From positions 1-64,000 of the forward strand of contig JAFWMA010000001.1 in NCBI GenBank assembly GCA_017510825.1: 64,000 bases of DNA. Direction: 5' to 3'. Below the pieces are notes generated by a model. The model did not search any database, was not told the DNA's origin, and saw nothing but the letters and a program-made list of their open reading frames with translations. This DNA comes from Clostridia bacterium (lineage in GTDB: Bacteria; Bacillota; Clostridia; TANB77; CAG-508). The position numbers and the translations under genes are program-made. This document shows, in pieces, positions 1 through 12,100 of this stretch. How positions within the stretch are numbered: position 1 is the stretch's first letter; each line of letters opens with the position of its first letter.

Positions 1-106
1 CAAATGTGGCAGCATAATCCACATATTCTCCTTCAAAAAATATAAAAGTCAAAAAATATAGAAAAAATTCAAGAATATTATTAAAATTTTTTGAAAAAGT
101 GAAAAG

Positions 107-175
107 CCCAGAAACAAATCTGGACTTTGTCAACAATCTGAGAAAAAGACGAGCTTTGCTCGTCTTTTTCTTTTT
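107..175. terminator. Bidirectional terminator downstream of the first adhesin gene
   Basis: A 14-bp inverted repeat with a 3-nt loop (arms at 141-154 and 158-171) carries T-runs on both strands and sits just past the stop codon of the minus-strand gene ending at 189. A second, weaker hairpin lies at 107-125. No gene could be supported in the remaining 1-188 stretch. Confidence 0.75.
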
Positions 176-188
176 TATGGAGTTATGT

Positions 189-3100
189 TTAAGCTATTAC
201 AAATGACTTTTTTATTAATAACACTGCTCCTACCATTAATCCAGCTGCCATTGTTGCTCCAATCACTAATAATACATAGTTCACTTCACCAGTAGGTGGC
301 ATAATAACAATCTTTTGAGCACTATCTGCATCAATTTCTTGTGGACCTACCCAATCAACTTTGCTATAAACCTCACTATTAGCATTGTTACCTAAACTTT
401 GATCTGACATTTCTTGGTTACCAGGTATTGAATATGCACATCTTCTACCTAAATCATTTGACACTGCTATTATTTCTGTTAAGTTATTATATACTAAGCT
501 ATCAGTTGCATCACTTCCTGTTATTACTTTAGATAAAATTAGTTTTGCATCTCCAACTCTCTTGCCAGGAATAATCGCTTCTGATAAAGCATCAGTAGTT
601 AATAATGTATCATATGTTTTTAATTCTTCTTCATAAGTATTATTTACAAAATTACTATTTCTATCTGTTCCAAGTAAATCAGTATAGTTTCCAACAATAT
701 TCCAAATATTTTGTTCTTGCAAAGATGCATCATATTTAACTGAATTAGATACATAGTCAATTATTCTTCTAGCACTTGTTTTAGATTTTGTATTGTCATC
801 TCCTGCTACACCATTATAGTAGAATTCAGGTGTTGTATAATCAACTTCACCAATGTTTTCAACATTAATAACATATCTAACAGCTACTTTAGATCTTTGC
901 ATTAACTCATCATCAACATATACTTGTAATAATTCTGGAATTTCTTGTCTTTCATATTTTTCACCATTTACTACTACATTGCTAATTAATCCATCCCTAT
1001 ATTCTACAATATGTGGTTGATGCTTAGAGAATGATAAGTTTGCTACAGATTGATTATTACTAACATTAAATAGTGTTTTTCCATTTGATAATATAATACT
1101 AAAGTTATCAATTTCTTTATTAATCTTTAAACCTGCTTTTGGTCTTTCAACTAATCCAAGATTAATATGGTCAACATAATAGTTTAGACTATCTCTTCCA
1201 TAAGTAGTTAATGTTCTTGTTTTTTCAACTTCAGTATTTATAATTCCAGATTGTGCTACCATAAATGTATTTTCCATTAGACTATTTAGCATATCATTTT
1301 GGTCATTTGGATTTGTTGCAACTTTCTCATGTGATGCAAGTACTTCTGCTCTATAGTTTAACAATTTATCACCATCTGCACCTTTTGACCAATTATTTAC
1401 ATTTTGCCTATATTCATATACATCTTTCGCATCTGACACAGCTGAATTTTCTGCACTACTTACTATGTCATAATAATACATTTTATTTTTATTATCATTA
1501 GCTTTTGGCTCATTATAAACTACATCTACCTCATTTCTATCAACATGAAGGTCATCAATTTTATAGAAATTTTGTTCTGATATTCTTTGGAATCCATCTA
1601 TGCCATTATAACTTGTATCTTGTGCTATTCCAGCTTGGTACGTAGTTGATTTATAATCTTGTCCATTATATGATTTTTCATTTCTACCATGTCTACCTAC
1701 TAATGTAGTCACTTCATTATCTTTACTAGATAATACAGTTTCATCTGTATCACCATAGATAAATCTTACATAGAAATCACCTGCTGGTACAGATTTAAAT
1801 GAATATGCACCATTGTTTCCCTCAAAGACATCTGGTTCAACTGCTAAGATTCCAGGTCCAGTCATAATTACCTTAGATTTATCTGCACCACTTGAATATC
1901 TAGAATAATCAACAGATGGATTAAACGAATCATCAAATGTATAGCTTCCCCAAACTTTTTCACCAATATATTCTCCGGTAAAAGATCCATCATCATTAAC
2001 TTTTGAAACTAACTCAACAAGTTGTAAAGTTACACCATTTATTCTAGTTTCTTTATTATCTAATCCATCTCCAATTGTTGCATCTCCTGAAGTTGTATTT
2101 CTTAAATCTTCATAAACATATCCATTAAATGTACGAATATCTTCTTTACTATTATCAATTATCAATCTAATATTTGGAGATTTATCTGTATCATCTTGTA
2201 TTCTATTATTTACAGCATTATTTACATCAGTTCTAATATTTCCATTTTCATCCAAATCTTTATTGCATAAGCTTCCAGGATTAGAATCTCTATCTATCAA
2301 TCCAGCTGCAGTTGTATCATTATCTATCTTAATAGATACTTTGCTATTATCATTTTCTAACTTATCTGGAATTTCTGTACCGTTTACATAATATGTTGAG
2401 TAGCTATTAATCTCTGCTATATTTCTCTTACCAACTGTCAAAGTACCATTACTAATATTTTGATCTAATTTTGGTTTACCATTTTCATCATTGTTAACTT
2501 TAAATGTTACATATAAGAACATTAGCTCAGATGGATGTAATATTGTGTCTGAACTTTCACCATGGCTAACTTCCAATGGCTTATCATCTCCACCGCAGAA
2601 ATACAATCTAGTATAATTATAATTAGATCCACTTAGTTGTTCGTTTTCTTTCTTAAATAAATCATTTTTCTGAATTATTTCAGTATCATATGCAGATACA
2701 TGATCATTAAGTTTAGTACCATTAGCATCTTTTCCTATATATCCACTAATATATGTAAATTGATCTTTATCATAGTAGTCAACAATCTCATTAACTGTAG
2801 CATTAACTGTTCCTGCATTTTTTACTGCTATTCTATATGTTACATATACTTGTAAGTTCTTCTTATTATCTTCAGCACTTCCATAAGCTTCTTCTCCATT
2901 TAGTAGATATTCAGAAGCCCTTACTTCTCTTCTATAGATTTTTTGTCCATTGTATAATTCATCTGAAGCTCTAACTTTAATATCCCAAGTCTCATCTAAG
3001 CTCTTTTTAGCATATGTATATTCTTCAGTTTTACCATTTACAATTACTTTTGTTCTAAATACATCTTTTTGTAGTGCTAAATCATTGTATGGTCTCAAAC

Positions 3101-5618
3101 ATAATCCGAAATCTACATTTCTTGCCATATCAGATTTCTTAGAATAAACATTTGTATATGTTTCTCCAACTCTAGTTGTTGCACCTTTTTTATATTCTTC
3201 AGATTCGCTATCAATATTTTTAACTACAAATCTATCATAAGGAGCGTAGAATACTTTATCACCTTGTCTAGTTCTTGCTTTAATAAAAGTTTCAACTATA
3301 AATTCTCTAATTGAATTGTTCTCTTGTTCAGATATACCTTTACCAGCAATCCAAGATTTCAATGAGCCATCCAAAATCTCATAATATGATTTATTTCTAT
3401 CCCAAACTGCTTTATAATCATCATAATTTGGATTTCCAGCATCAGAAGAAACTGATTCTGCTATAAATTCATTATAAATATCTCCATATGTTAAAGCTTT
3501 TACTTTTCCTTCTTCATCTCTACCATATTCTATATAATCACCATTAGCATTTTTTATCTTTTCATCCCAAGCATAAGCTTTAGCAGCTTTTGGTTGAATT
3601 GTATTAGTTACATTTTCATTTTCTTCTGCAAATCTACTTGTGATCATTGAATAACTTAATGGATCAGAGTATATATCTTTTAATTCATTATTATGTTCAA
3701 TTCTATCAAACTCTTTTGCATTAGAGTATCCACCACTTAAATCTTGTTTATAATAAGTTGCTTGGTATCTTTGTCCATCATATGTAAACAACACATAGTA
3801 TTTATTTAATGGATTAATCAAAGCTTTTCCATCAGCTTTCTTACCATAAAATCTATATTTACCATCCTTGTCAGTAGTTGTTGTTGCAATTAATGTTGAT
3901 TGTTTTTCATCTCCATACTCATATAATCTTACTTGAATACCTGCATACATGAAATCTCCATCAGATAATCTTCCATCAATCTCATAAACTTTTAATGATG
4001 GATTTTCTAACCATACCTTTCCTCCAATTTGCATATTTATAGGTACACTAGTTAAGGTTACTTTACCCATATCATTTTCAGGATTAATTACTTCACCAGG
4101 CTTTGGTTCAATAGGCTCTATACCAGGTATCTCAGAATAAACAGTTTCAGTTTCAATTCTAACCGCATTTTGAACTATATGTCTAACTGTTCTAGAAATC
4201 TTTTGAATAGTTACATATAGAGAACCAACATTTCCATTTCTATCCATTATTAATTGATAAGGTTTGTTATCCTCTTCTTTTGCATATAATGAATAAATTC
4301 CATCATACACCATTTTATTACCAGTTTGTTTCTTTGCCATTGCAATTATTTTTGCTGGAAATTCAATTATATGTTCAACTTTATCATTATCAACTAATTT
4401 ATATCGAAGTTTTAGGTTTTCTATTGTAGTTGTATATTTATTTGTTCTTTCTAAAGCAGTCCACTTCAAAGTTTTCATGTTTTTCTCAACATAATCCTTA
4501 ACATAATCTTTAATTGATTTATCCTCAATATTTAACTTATCAAAAGGAATTTCATATTTCTTTTCAACAACACCGCTTCTAACTTCATTTTCATTATTAG
4601 CACCCGTTGTTTCACTTGTTTCATTAATAACAACAGAATCAGCATCATAAACAGCTTTTGTACCTTTAAGCGCTGTAATATACTTAATATTAATTATTGG
4701 TGTACCAGTTTCTGTTATAGCACCATTGTCACTTGGATTAAATCTTATATAAAACTCCTGCTCTTTTCCAGGCATAAATTCAGGGAATTTAATCTCTCCT
4801 CCCTCAGAATTAACAAATTTTGCATTCGTTCCATTTAATCCTGATATACCAACAAATTTTGCAAAACTATTTTCTTCATTATAGCCAGCATTCTTACCAT
4901 TTTGCATGATTTCATTGTATAAAATATCTAATGGATTGTATTGATATCCATCAATTGAAGACTTAAATCCATTTTTATACTTATCTTTAATTGTTAATTT
5001 ATATGGACCTACAGTATATGTTTTATCAATTCGATCAACTAATACCTTTAAATCACCATTTACAACCTTAAAGATATTCTCTTTATCATACAATAAACCA
5101 TAATATACTGTACCAAATTGGAAAGATCTATTTAGCAATACTTTTTGATTATCAGTCCAACCTGCACTAGCTACATGCTCTGGCCTAGTTTGAGCAAAAT
5201 GAGTACCTGACTGTCTATTAAGTCCTAATGTTTTTATCATCTCTTTATTTTTATCAGTTCCCCATTGATCAGATGACCAAACAACTTCCTGAATTGCTCT
5301 CGAAAACTCAGTTCCTTTGACATTATTTGTTCCAAACTGCTTTTTCGCTAAATAAGCTGCATAACCAACAGATGGTTCAATTTCAGCATTCTCTTCCCTT
5401 GTTACAGCATATGAAATCCATGTATTTAACCCATATGCATCACCAGGTTCAACACAATACGCTTGATCAATATCATCACCTGGTAAACCACCACCAGTAA
5501 ATACATCTTCAGTATATTGTTCAATATTTGTTGATGCATAAACTTTAATACTAAATAATAAACTTAGAACAAGAATTATTACCATTGTGATGATAAAATT
5601 TAAACTTCTACTCTTCAT
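189..5618 (-). CDS. Giant thioester-domain surface adhesin with MPPTG-type anchor
   Basis: Predicted secreted, covalently anchored surface adhesin of about 1809 residues. The start is the ATG at 5618, which has an AAAGGAG site upstream; an earlier start at 5636 lacks one. A signal peptide ends near residue 29 (VYA-ST). A thioester (TQXA-type) domain follows: Cys55 in AYCVEPGDAYG and Gln110 in IQEVVW fit the Cys-Gln pair that forms an internal thioester used by Gram-positive adhesins for covalent host attachment. The long middle part contains several SdrD/Cna-B-like modules (GKVWLE, DKDGKYRFYGK, GAYSFKSVPAGDFYVRF) separated by beta-rich segments. The C-terminus has MPPTG, a hydrophobic helix and a short Lys tail, a variant sortase signal. 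It is a close paralogue of the next gene upstream but lacks that gene's ~430-residue insert. Family assignment is by motif; the ligand is unknown. Confidence 0.85.
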   Translation of the reverse strand: MKSRSLNFIITMVIILVLSLLFSIKVYASTNIEQYTEDVFTGGGLPGDDIDQAYCVEPGDAYGLNTWISYAVTREENAEIEPSVGYAAYLAKKQFGTNNVKGTEFSRAIQEVVWSSDQWGTDKNKEMIKTLGLNRQSGTHFAQTRPEHVASAGWTDNQKVLLNRSFQFGTVYYGLLYDKENIFKVVNGDLKVLVDRIDKTYTVGPYKLTIKDKYKNGFKSSIDGYQYNPLDILYNEIMQNGKNAGYNEENSFAKFVGISGLNGTNAKFVNSEGGEIKFPEFMPGKEQEFYIRFNPSDNGAITETGTPIINIKYITALKGTKAVYDADSVVINETSETTGANNENEVRSGVVEKKYEIPFDKLNIEDKSIKDYVKDYVEKNMKTLKWTALERTNKYTTTIENLKLRYKLVDNDKVEHIIEFPAKIIAMAKKQTGNKMVYDGIYSLYAKEEDNKPYQLIMDRNGNVGSLYVTIQKISRTVRHIVQNAVRIETETVYSEIPGIEPIEPKPGEVINPENDMGKVTLTSVPINMQIGGKVWLENPSLKVYEIDGRLSDGDFMYAGIQVRLYEYGDEKQSTLIATTTTDKDGKYRFYGKKADGKALINPLNKYYVLFTYDGQRYQATYYKQDLSGGYSNAKEFDRIEHNNELKDIYSDPLSYSMITSRFAEENENVTNTIQPKAAKAYAWDEKIKNANGDYIEYGRDEEGKVKALTYGDIYNEFIAESVSSDAGNPNYDDYKAVWDRNKSYYEILDGSLKSWIAGKGISEQENNSIREFIVETFIKARTRQGDKVFYAPYDRFVVKNIDSESEEYKKGATTRVGETYTNVYSKKSDMARNVDFGLCLRPYNDLALQKDVFRTKVIVNGKTEEYTYAKKSLDETWDIKVRASDELYNGQKIYRREVRASEYLLNGEEAYGSAEDNKKNLQVYVTYRIAVKNAGTVNATVNEIVDYYDKDQFTYISGYIGKDANGTKLNDHVSAYDTEIIQKNDLFKKENEQLSGSNYNYTRLYFCGGDDKPLEVSHGESSDTILHPSELMFLYVTFKVNNDENGKPKLDQNISNGTLTVGKRNIAEINSYSTYYVNGTEIPDKLENDNSKVSIKIDNDTTAAGLIDRDSNPGSLCNKDLDENGNIRTDVNNAVNNRIQDDTDKSPNIRLIIDNSKEDIRTFNGYVYEDLRNTTSGDATIGDGLDNKETRINGVTLQLVELVSKVNDDGSFTGEYIGEKVWGSYTFDDSFNPSVDYSRYSSGADKSKVIMTGPGILAVEPDVFEGNNGAYSFKSVPAGDFYVRFIYGDTDETVLSSKDNEVTTLVGRHGRNEKSYNGQDYKSTTYQAGIAQDTSYNGIDGFQRISEQNFYKIDDLHVDRNEVDVVYNEPKANDNKNKMYYYDIVSSAENSAVSDAKDVYEYRQNVNNWSKGADGDKLLNYRAEVLASHEKVATNPNDQNDMLNSLMENTFMVAQSGIINTEVEKTRTLTTYGRDSLNYYVDHINLGLVERPKAGLKINKEIDNFSIILSNGKTLFNVSNNQSVANLSFSKHQPHIVEYRDGLISNVVVNGEKYERQEIPELLQVYVDDELMQRSKVAVRYVINVENIGEVDYTTPEFYYNGVAGDDNTKSKTSARRIIDYVSNSVKYDASLQEQNIWNIVGNYTDLLGTDRNSNFVNNTYEEELKTYDTLLTTDALSEAIIPGKRVGDAKLILSKVITGSDATDSLVYNNLTEIIAVSNDLGRRCAYSIPGNQEMSDQSLGNNANSEVYSKVDWVGPQEIDADSAQKIVIMPPTGEVNYVLLVIGATMAAGLMVGAVLLIKKSFVIA

Positions 5619-5817
5619 TTTAATAACTCCTTTCATTACTCCATATTTCTTTATCCATCACGTTCTTTTTAATTCTTTTTTCTTATTAGTTATTTTATTA
5701 TTAATTATTCTTTTGATTAAATTGTTCATATATGTAGTTATATCTGTTACTTTTACTAATTAATTTACCTATTTGGCAAACTACACTATTTTTATTATAA
5801 CACATTTTTTATTATTT

Positions 5818-5858
5818 GTAAACATTTATGTTTACTTTTTTGTTATGTAAACATAAAC
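5818..5858. promoter_or_regulatory. Palindromic GTAAACAT operator-like cluster
   Basis: A perfect 8-bp inverted repeat GTAAACAT/ATGTTTAC with a 2-nt spacer (5818-5835) is followed 12 nt later by ATGTAAACAT (5845-5854), so three half-sites share the same word. It lies about 200 bp upstream of the adhesin start at 5618, in an otherwise featureless AT-rich leader. A transcription-factor operator is the natural reading, but the binding protein cannot be identified. Confidence 0.4.
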
Positions 5859-5995
5859 GTTGCAAGAGTAACAACTTAATACATGAAAATAATAAAAGAA
5901 AGAATAATTATTTTTGCCATATTATGGGTGGCAAATAACTTCTGTATACTATCTTATTGTCAAAAAAGCATAAAGGTTACAAAAACAATATAACC

Positions 5996-6140
5996 CATTA
6001 ATAAAATTGAAAAAGCAAATACTCTCTGAAAAGTCCGCATTTAATTGTTCGTCGCACTAAATTTTATGAAATAAAATTTAGTCGCATTATAATTTTATAT
6101 AATTTATATAATAAGAAAATAGAACTTTCCTATTATATAA
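5996..6140. repeat. Dispersed noncoding repeat, copy 1
   Basis: This copy shares long near-identical blocks with 20265-20398 (for example GCATTTAATTGTTCGTCGC and AAAATTTAGTCGCATTA) and a shorter block with 52443-52530. Its core contains the inverted repeat TAAATTTTAT/ATAAAATTTA. It sits in the 540-bp gap between the two thioester adhesin genes. It encodes nothing obvious and looks like a miniature repeat or a mobile regulatory RNA. Confidence 0.75.
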
Positions 6141-6146
6141 AAAGAA

Positions 6147-6168
6147 ACTATTGTCATTTGACAATAGT
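6147..6168 (-). terminator. Terminator of the second adhesin gene
   Basis: A 10-bp perfect stem ACTATTGTCA/TGACAATAGT with a 2-nt loop lies just past the stop codon at 6178 and is followed by a T-rich tract on the minus strand. It separates the two thioester adhesins into different transcription units. Confidence 0.75.
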
Positions 6169-6177
6169 CCCTTTTTA

Positions 6178-9100
6178 TTAAAATTTAATATTTTTTCTTA
6201 TAACATAAGCTATTAAAACTACTACAGATAAAGTTGCAACAATTGTTTTTATGTCATTTTCTAATACACTATCAGTTCCAGTTGGAGGCATTATTACAAT
6301 TCTCTGAGCACTATCAGAATCAATTTCTTTAGGATTTACTCTATCTTCTTTAGAGTAAACATTAGGGTTCTCACTATTGCTTGCAGCATCATTTCCTAAT
6401 TTTTGATCTGCCATTTGCTCATTACCTGAAATAGAATATACATTTCTTCTACCAACTGTATTTGATGTAGCTATAATTTCAGCTAAATTGTTATAAACAA
6501 GTTGATCTTTTGTATTACTATTAGATAACACAGTTGATAAAACTAAATTAATACTATTTGAATCTCCTGGTTTTAATTTGTTATTCTCATTATATAATTT
6601 ATCAGAAGTTAATATTGTATCATACGAAGATAATTCTTCAGCATATTTTTTATTGACATAGTTTTTGTTTTCATCTTGTACTATTAATCCTTCAACTTTA
6701 GCAATTTCCCATGGTGTAGATTTTTTATCTTCTGACTGCATAGTTATATCATATCTTACCGCATTTGATACATAATCAATTACTTTTCTAGCATCTGTTG
6801 TTGTTTTATCACTATCTTTTCCAGCAACTCCCTTGTAATAGAAATCATAAGTATTATAATCAACCTCACCAATATTCTTTACTCTTAACTTATATCTTAC
6901 ATTTATATTTGTACCTTGCATCAATTCATCATCAATATATGCCTGTAATAATTCTGGTGATTTTTTATTTTCTCCCTCTGATGTTAAATTAGAATTTGCT
7001 GTTACTCTGCTTATTCTAGTGTAGTCTTCGTTATTTTCATATTCTATTTTATGTTCATCATGTTTAGAGAAAAATACATTATCTACTGATTGATTATTAC
7101 TCAAATTAAATAACATTTTTCCATTTGATAAACTAACATTAATATTGTCTATTTCCTTTGTTAACGATAATCCAGCTTCAGGTCTTTCTACCAAACCAAG
7201 ATTAATATGATCAATCTTGTAATTTAAGTCATCTTTGTATATGGTTTTTGTTCTAGATTTTTCAATTTCAGTATTTATTACACCACTTTGTGCTACCATA
7301 TATGTATTTTTAGTTAGTTCATCCACCATATTTGTCTGAACAGCCTTAGCATCTTCCCCATTAGTTAACAATGGTAATCTTTCAAAAGAAGCTAAAACTT
7401 GAGCTCTATAGTTTAATAAAGTTTCATTTTCATACCCTTTAGAATATGCTATTTCTCTAGCTCTATAATCAAACACATCTTTTGCATCAGATGCTAATGA
7501 ATTATTTGCACTATTGTTTATATTATAATAATATTTTTTCTCCTTATTATTAGTATCATTTGCAACAAATATATCACTATTTTCAACATCATTATTGTAA
7601 ATATTTAAACCATCAATTTCTTTAATAATATAGTAGTTTTGTGTGTCAGTTTTATTAAATGCCTGAATATCATTATAGGTTCCTTCTTGATTAATTCCAG
7701 CTTGATAAACTGTAGATTTATAGTCTTGTCCATTATATGATTTTTCGTTTCTTCCATGTTTACCTAATAATTTAGTTACTTCATTATCTTTGTTTGATAA
7801 TACAGTTTCATCTGTATCTCCATATATAAATCTTATATAGAAGTCACCAGCTGGTACAGATTTGAATGAATACTCTCCATTATCTTTTGATAAAGAGTCT
7901 TCATTAACTTTTAGTATTCCAGGTCCTGACATTACAACTCTAGACTTTTCTGCACCACTAGCATATCTTTCAAGAATCTTAGAAGGAGTTAGATTTTCAT
8001 TATATGAATAAGATCCCCAAACTTTCTCACCAATGTATTTTCCATTTCCATGAGTATTTATTCCTTCTCCTTCAATTTCTTGAACTAGCTCAACTAATTG
8101 CACAGTAACACCATTTACAGTCTTTCCATCTAGTTCACCATTTCCCATTAAAGCTTCGCCTTGTTTAGTATCTCTACTATCATCAAATACTACACCCTTA
8201 AAAGTTCTAATATTTTCATTTCCTTCTCTATCAGTTTCTATTATTAGCCTTATATTAGGTGCCTTATCTGTATCATCTTGCTGTCTATCATTTACTGGAT
8301 TATCTGAATTTGTTATAATATTTCCATTATCATCTAAGTCTTTATTACTTAAACTTCCTGGAGATGAATCTACGTCTACTAATCCAGCTGGTGTAGTTTC
8401 ATTCTTAATTTCAACTACCCTTTTCCCATTATTTTCATCTAAACTATCTGGTATCTGAGTACCTAATACATAATAAGTCGAATAACTATTAATTTCAGCA
8501 ATATTCATCTTTCCTAAAGTAAATGCACCACTGCTAATATCTTGATCTAACATAACTCTATCATAATCACCGTTGTTAACCTTAAAAGTTACATATAAAT
8601 ACATTATTTCAGAAGGATGCAAGATTGTATCAACTTTGTTATCTGAATGACTAACATCCAAAGCTTTTCCATCTTTTCCAGAGAAATATAACCTAGAATA
8701 GTCATAATTTGCACGTTTTAACTGTTCCTTTTCAACTTTACTATCTATATTTTGTTGAGACAATTCAGTATCATAAGCTACAACATTATCATTTAATTTA
8801 GTACCATTACCATCTTTTCCAACATAAGCATTAGTATAGGTATATTGTTTTTTGTCATAGTAATCTACTACTTCATTTACAGTAGCATTAACTGTTCCAG
8901 CATTTTTTACAGCTATTCTATATGTTACATATACTTGAAGATTTTTCTTTTCTCCACCTTCACCATATGTATCTTTTCCATCTAATAAGTAATCAGATGG
9001 TTTTACTTCTCTATTATATACTTCTTTTCCATTGTATAATACATCAGAAGCTCTAATCTTAACATCCCAAGCTCCATCATTTAAAGCTTTATTTGAATAG

Positions 9101-12100
9101 ATATATTCTTCATTTTTACCATTTACTAAAACAGTAGCTTTATATACATCTTTTTGCAATGCCAAATCATTATAATTTCTCAAACATAATCCAAAATCAA
9201 CATTTCTAGATTGATCAGATTTTTTCGAATATAAATTTACAAATTCATGTTCAAGTTTTGTAATCGCACCATTTTTATATTCATCTGTTGATGAATCTAT
9301 ATTTCTTACAACAAATCTATCATAAGGCGCATAGAATACTTTTCCACCAACTTTAGTCTCTGAATTCATAAATGTATTATATATATAATTTTTTATTGAA
9401 TTATACTCTTCTACTGAAACACCATAGCCAATAATATAATTTTTCAAATCATCTGAAAAAATATTATATGAATAGCTTCTATCCCAAACTTTATTATAAT
9501 CATCAGCTGATGGTTGGCCAGCCTCAGTTTTAGCAGTGTTTATACTTATGAAATAATTGTATATATCAGAAAATTTCAAAGCATTTTTTGCATCATCTTT
9601 AAGTGGAATGTAATCACCTTTTGAATCTTTTATTTTTTCATCCCATGCATAAGCTTTTATCTTCTGTATTGATGAGGCAAGTGAATTTGAATCAGTAAAT
9701 ACAAGTCCATTAAAGTTTTTAGGATCTGAATCTATATCTTTAAACTTCTTATTAAACTCTTCTCTACCTACATCCTTAGCATTTGAGAATCCGCCACTCA
9801 AATCATTTTTATAATATGTTGGTTGATATAACTGTCCATTATATGTAAAAGTTACATAATGTTTTTTCAAAGGATTAACAATAGATTTGCCATCAAGTGT
9901 CTTTCCATAAAATCTATATTCACCTTTAGAATCTGTTGTTGTTGATGCTAAAGGTTCATTACTACCATCAGCAAATAGTTGCACTTGAATTCCTGAAAAT
10001 CTAGATTCTTCTTTTTCTAACATACCGTTAATTACATTAGTTTTTAACTCCCCATCTTCTAGCCATACTTTACCGCCTATTTGTATATTAATTGGAATAT
10101 TAATTAATTTTATTTTTCCCCTTTCATCTAATGGATTTATTACCACTCCAGAACCATCTGAACCAACTGGTTCAATTGATGAACTTATTTTATATACAGT
10201 ATTAGGCTCTATTTGAACTGCATTTTGTATAACATTTTCAGCACTTCTCACTATTTTTTGAATACTAACATATAAAGTTCCCTCATTTCCATCTTTGTCT
10301 CTAATAAGTTGATATTTATCATTTTCGCTCTCTTTAGCATATACTTCACTTATTTTTTTATATTTCCATCCAGAACCAACTCTTACTACTACCGAAGTTG
10401 CTCCATCATTATTGTTGCTATTGTTATTGTTGTTATTATTGTTGTTATTATTGTTGTTATTATTAGTAGTATTAGAATTAGAATTAGTATTATTAGTAGT
10501 ATTATTAGTAGTATTGTTAGTAGTATTATTATTAGTATTGTTAGTAGTATTGTTAGTAGTATTGTTAGTAGTATTATTATTAGTATTGTTAGCATCACTT
10601 GGTTTTGTACTTGAACTAGCAGTTGCTCCTACTTTAGCATTTTCCTCATCTTGTACTCTTATAATTTCACTATATTCGGATTCTAAAAAACTACGAGTTT
10701 TTTTAGAAATAGATTTTACTAATTTATCAATTTCATTCTGTGTGCATCCTGCTTCTTTTAAATCTTGCATTGACCTAACAGCATTAGCAACTTCATTTGT
10801 AAAATTGCTTTCAACATTTTTATAATTAGCATTTTCCCCTTGTAATTCTACAATTGCATCTCTTAACTCATTTTCAATTACATTACTTAAATTATTATTA
10901 AAAGTATCCCTTGTTTTTTTATCCTTAAATCTATTATTAAGTACTGTTGTAAATTGATTTACATCACTTCTTATTCTTCTAGAAGATACATTTGAAACTG
11001 TAACTTGAGAAGCACTGCCCACTCTAGTTGTTTGATTTGCCTGATTAATTAAAGTCTCTGCATCATTACAAATAATATTAATAAATGTATTTGTAACATC
11101 ACTTCCAGCACTTTTGAATTCATCTATTTTACTAATCTCACTCTTAACTAATGACTTGAATTTATTAATCTTAGCTTCATTAGTTTTTTCTTTCATTGCT
11201 GTTTTTAAACATTCTTCAACTTTATTTTTTACAATAGAAAGTGTTGAATCATTTATTTTTTTATTTACAGCCTTATTAGCTCTGTCTATCGTATTTTCAA
11301 TACTTGCATAAACTGTTTCCGTTAAACCACTACCTGTAGAAAGAACATCAACTTTAACTCTTTCAACTAGTTTTTTAGCTTTATCTTGAAATGCTTTAGT
11401 TAACCTATCTTTTATTTCTTTCTTTGTTTTATCATCAATTTTAAAGCTTGATATATCTTTATCTATTATTTCTTTAGCCTTTTGCTTAAAAGTTTCAGAC
11501 TGACTTTCTGAGTTTTTTCCTTGCGCAGATTCAAGCAATGCTTTTTGCAAATCCTCCTTTATTTTTTTTACCCCATTATCTCCAATAGTATTTAGTGCAT
11601 CCTGGTTATTTATTCCTTTTGTTATCATTTTTTTAATATCTTCTGATAAATCACTTGGTATTGAATATCGTACATTAACTTCACTACTAGAATCTTTCTT
11701 TTCTCCTACAACGACTATTTTTCCTGGAAACTCAATTTTATGCTCAACTCTGTCATTATCAACTAACTTGTATTCAAAAGTAACCTCAATTGAAGCAATA
11801 TATTTTCCATTTTCTTTTTCCCATTTTAGATTATCTCCTAAAGTATTTACATAACTTTTCGCATAATCCTCAATTGATTGCCCCTTAACTTTCAAGTCTT
11901 TATATGCAATTTTATACTTTGTACCTTTATCTCCATTTTCTACATGATCGGTATTTGTTACACTCTCATCCGTTGTATTAGTTTCAAGAACAACAGCATC
12001 AGCATTCCATACAGCTTTAGTGCCTCTAATTTCAGTAATATACTGAATATTTATTATTGGTACTCCTGTTTCTGGTATTGCTCCTTCATTATTAGGTTTA

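Noticed and set aside
1..24. A start codon on the minus strand at 24 after GAAGGAG, running off the left edge
   Set aside because: Only eight codons are visible, the spacing is short, and another open frame overlaps it, so no gene can be supported.
10309..10825. Several long open frames on both strands overlapping the Asn/Thr-rich tract
   Set aside because: They are made of Leu/Ile/Ser runs that arise when a triplet repeat is read in other frames, have no ribosome binding sites, and lie inside the well-supported adhesin gene.
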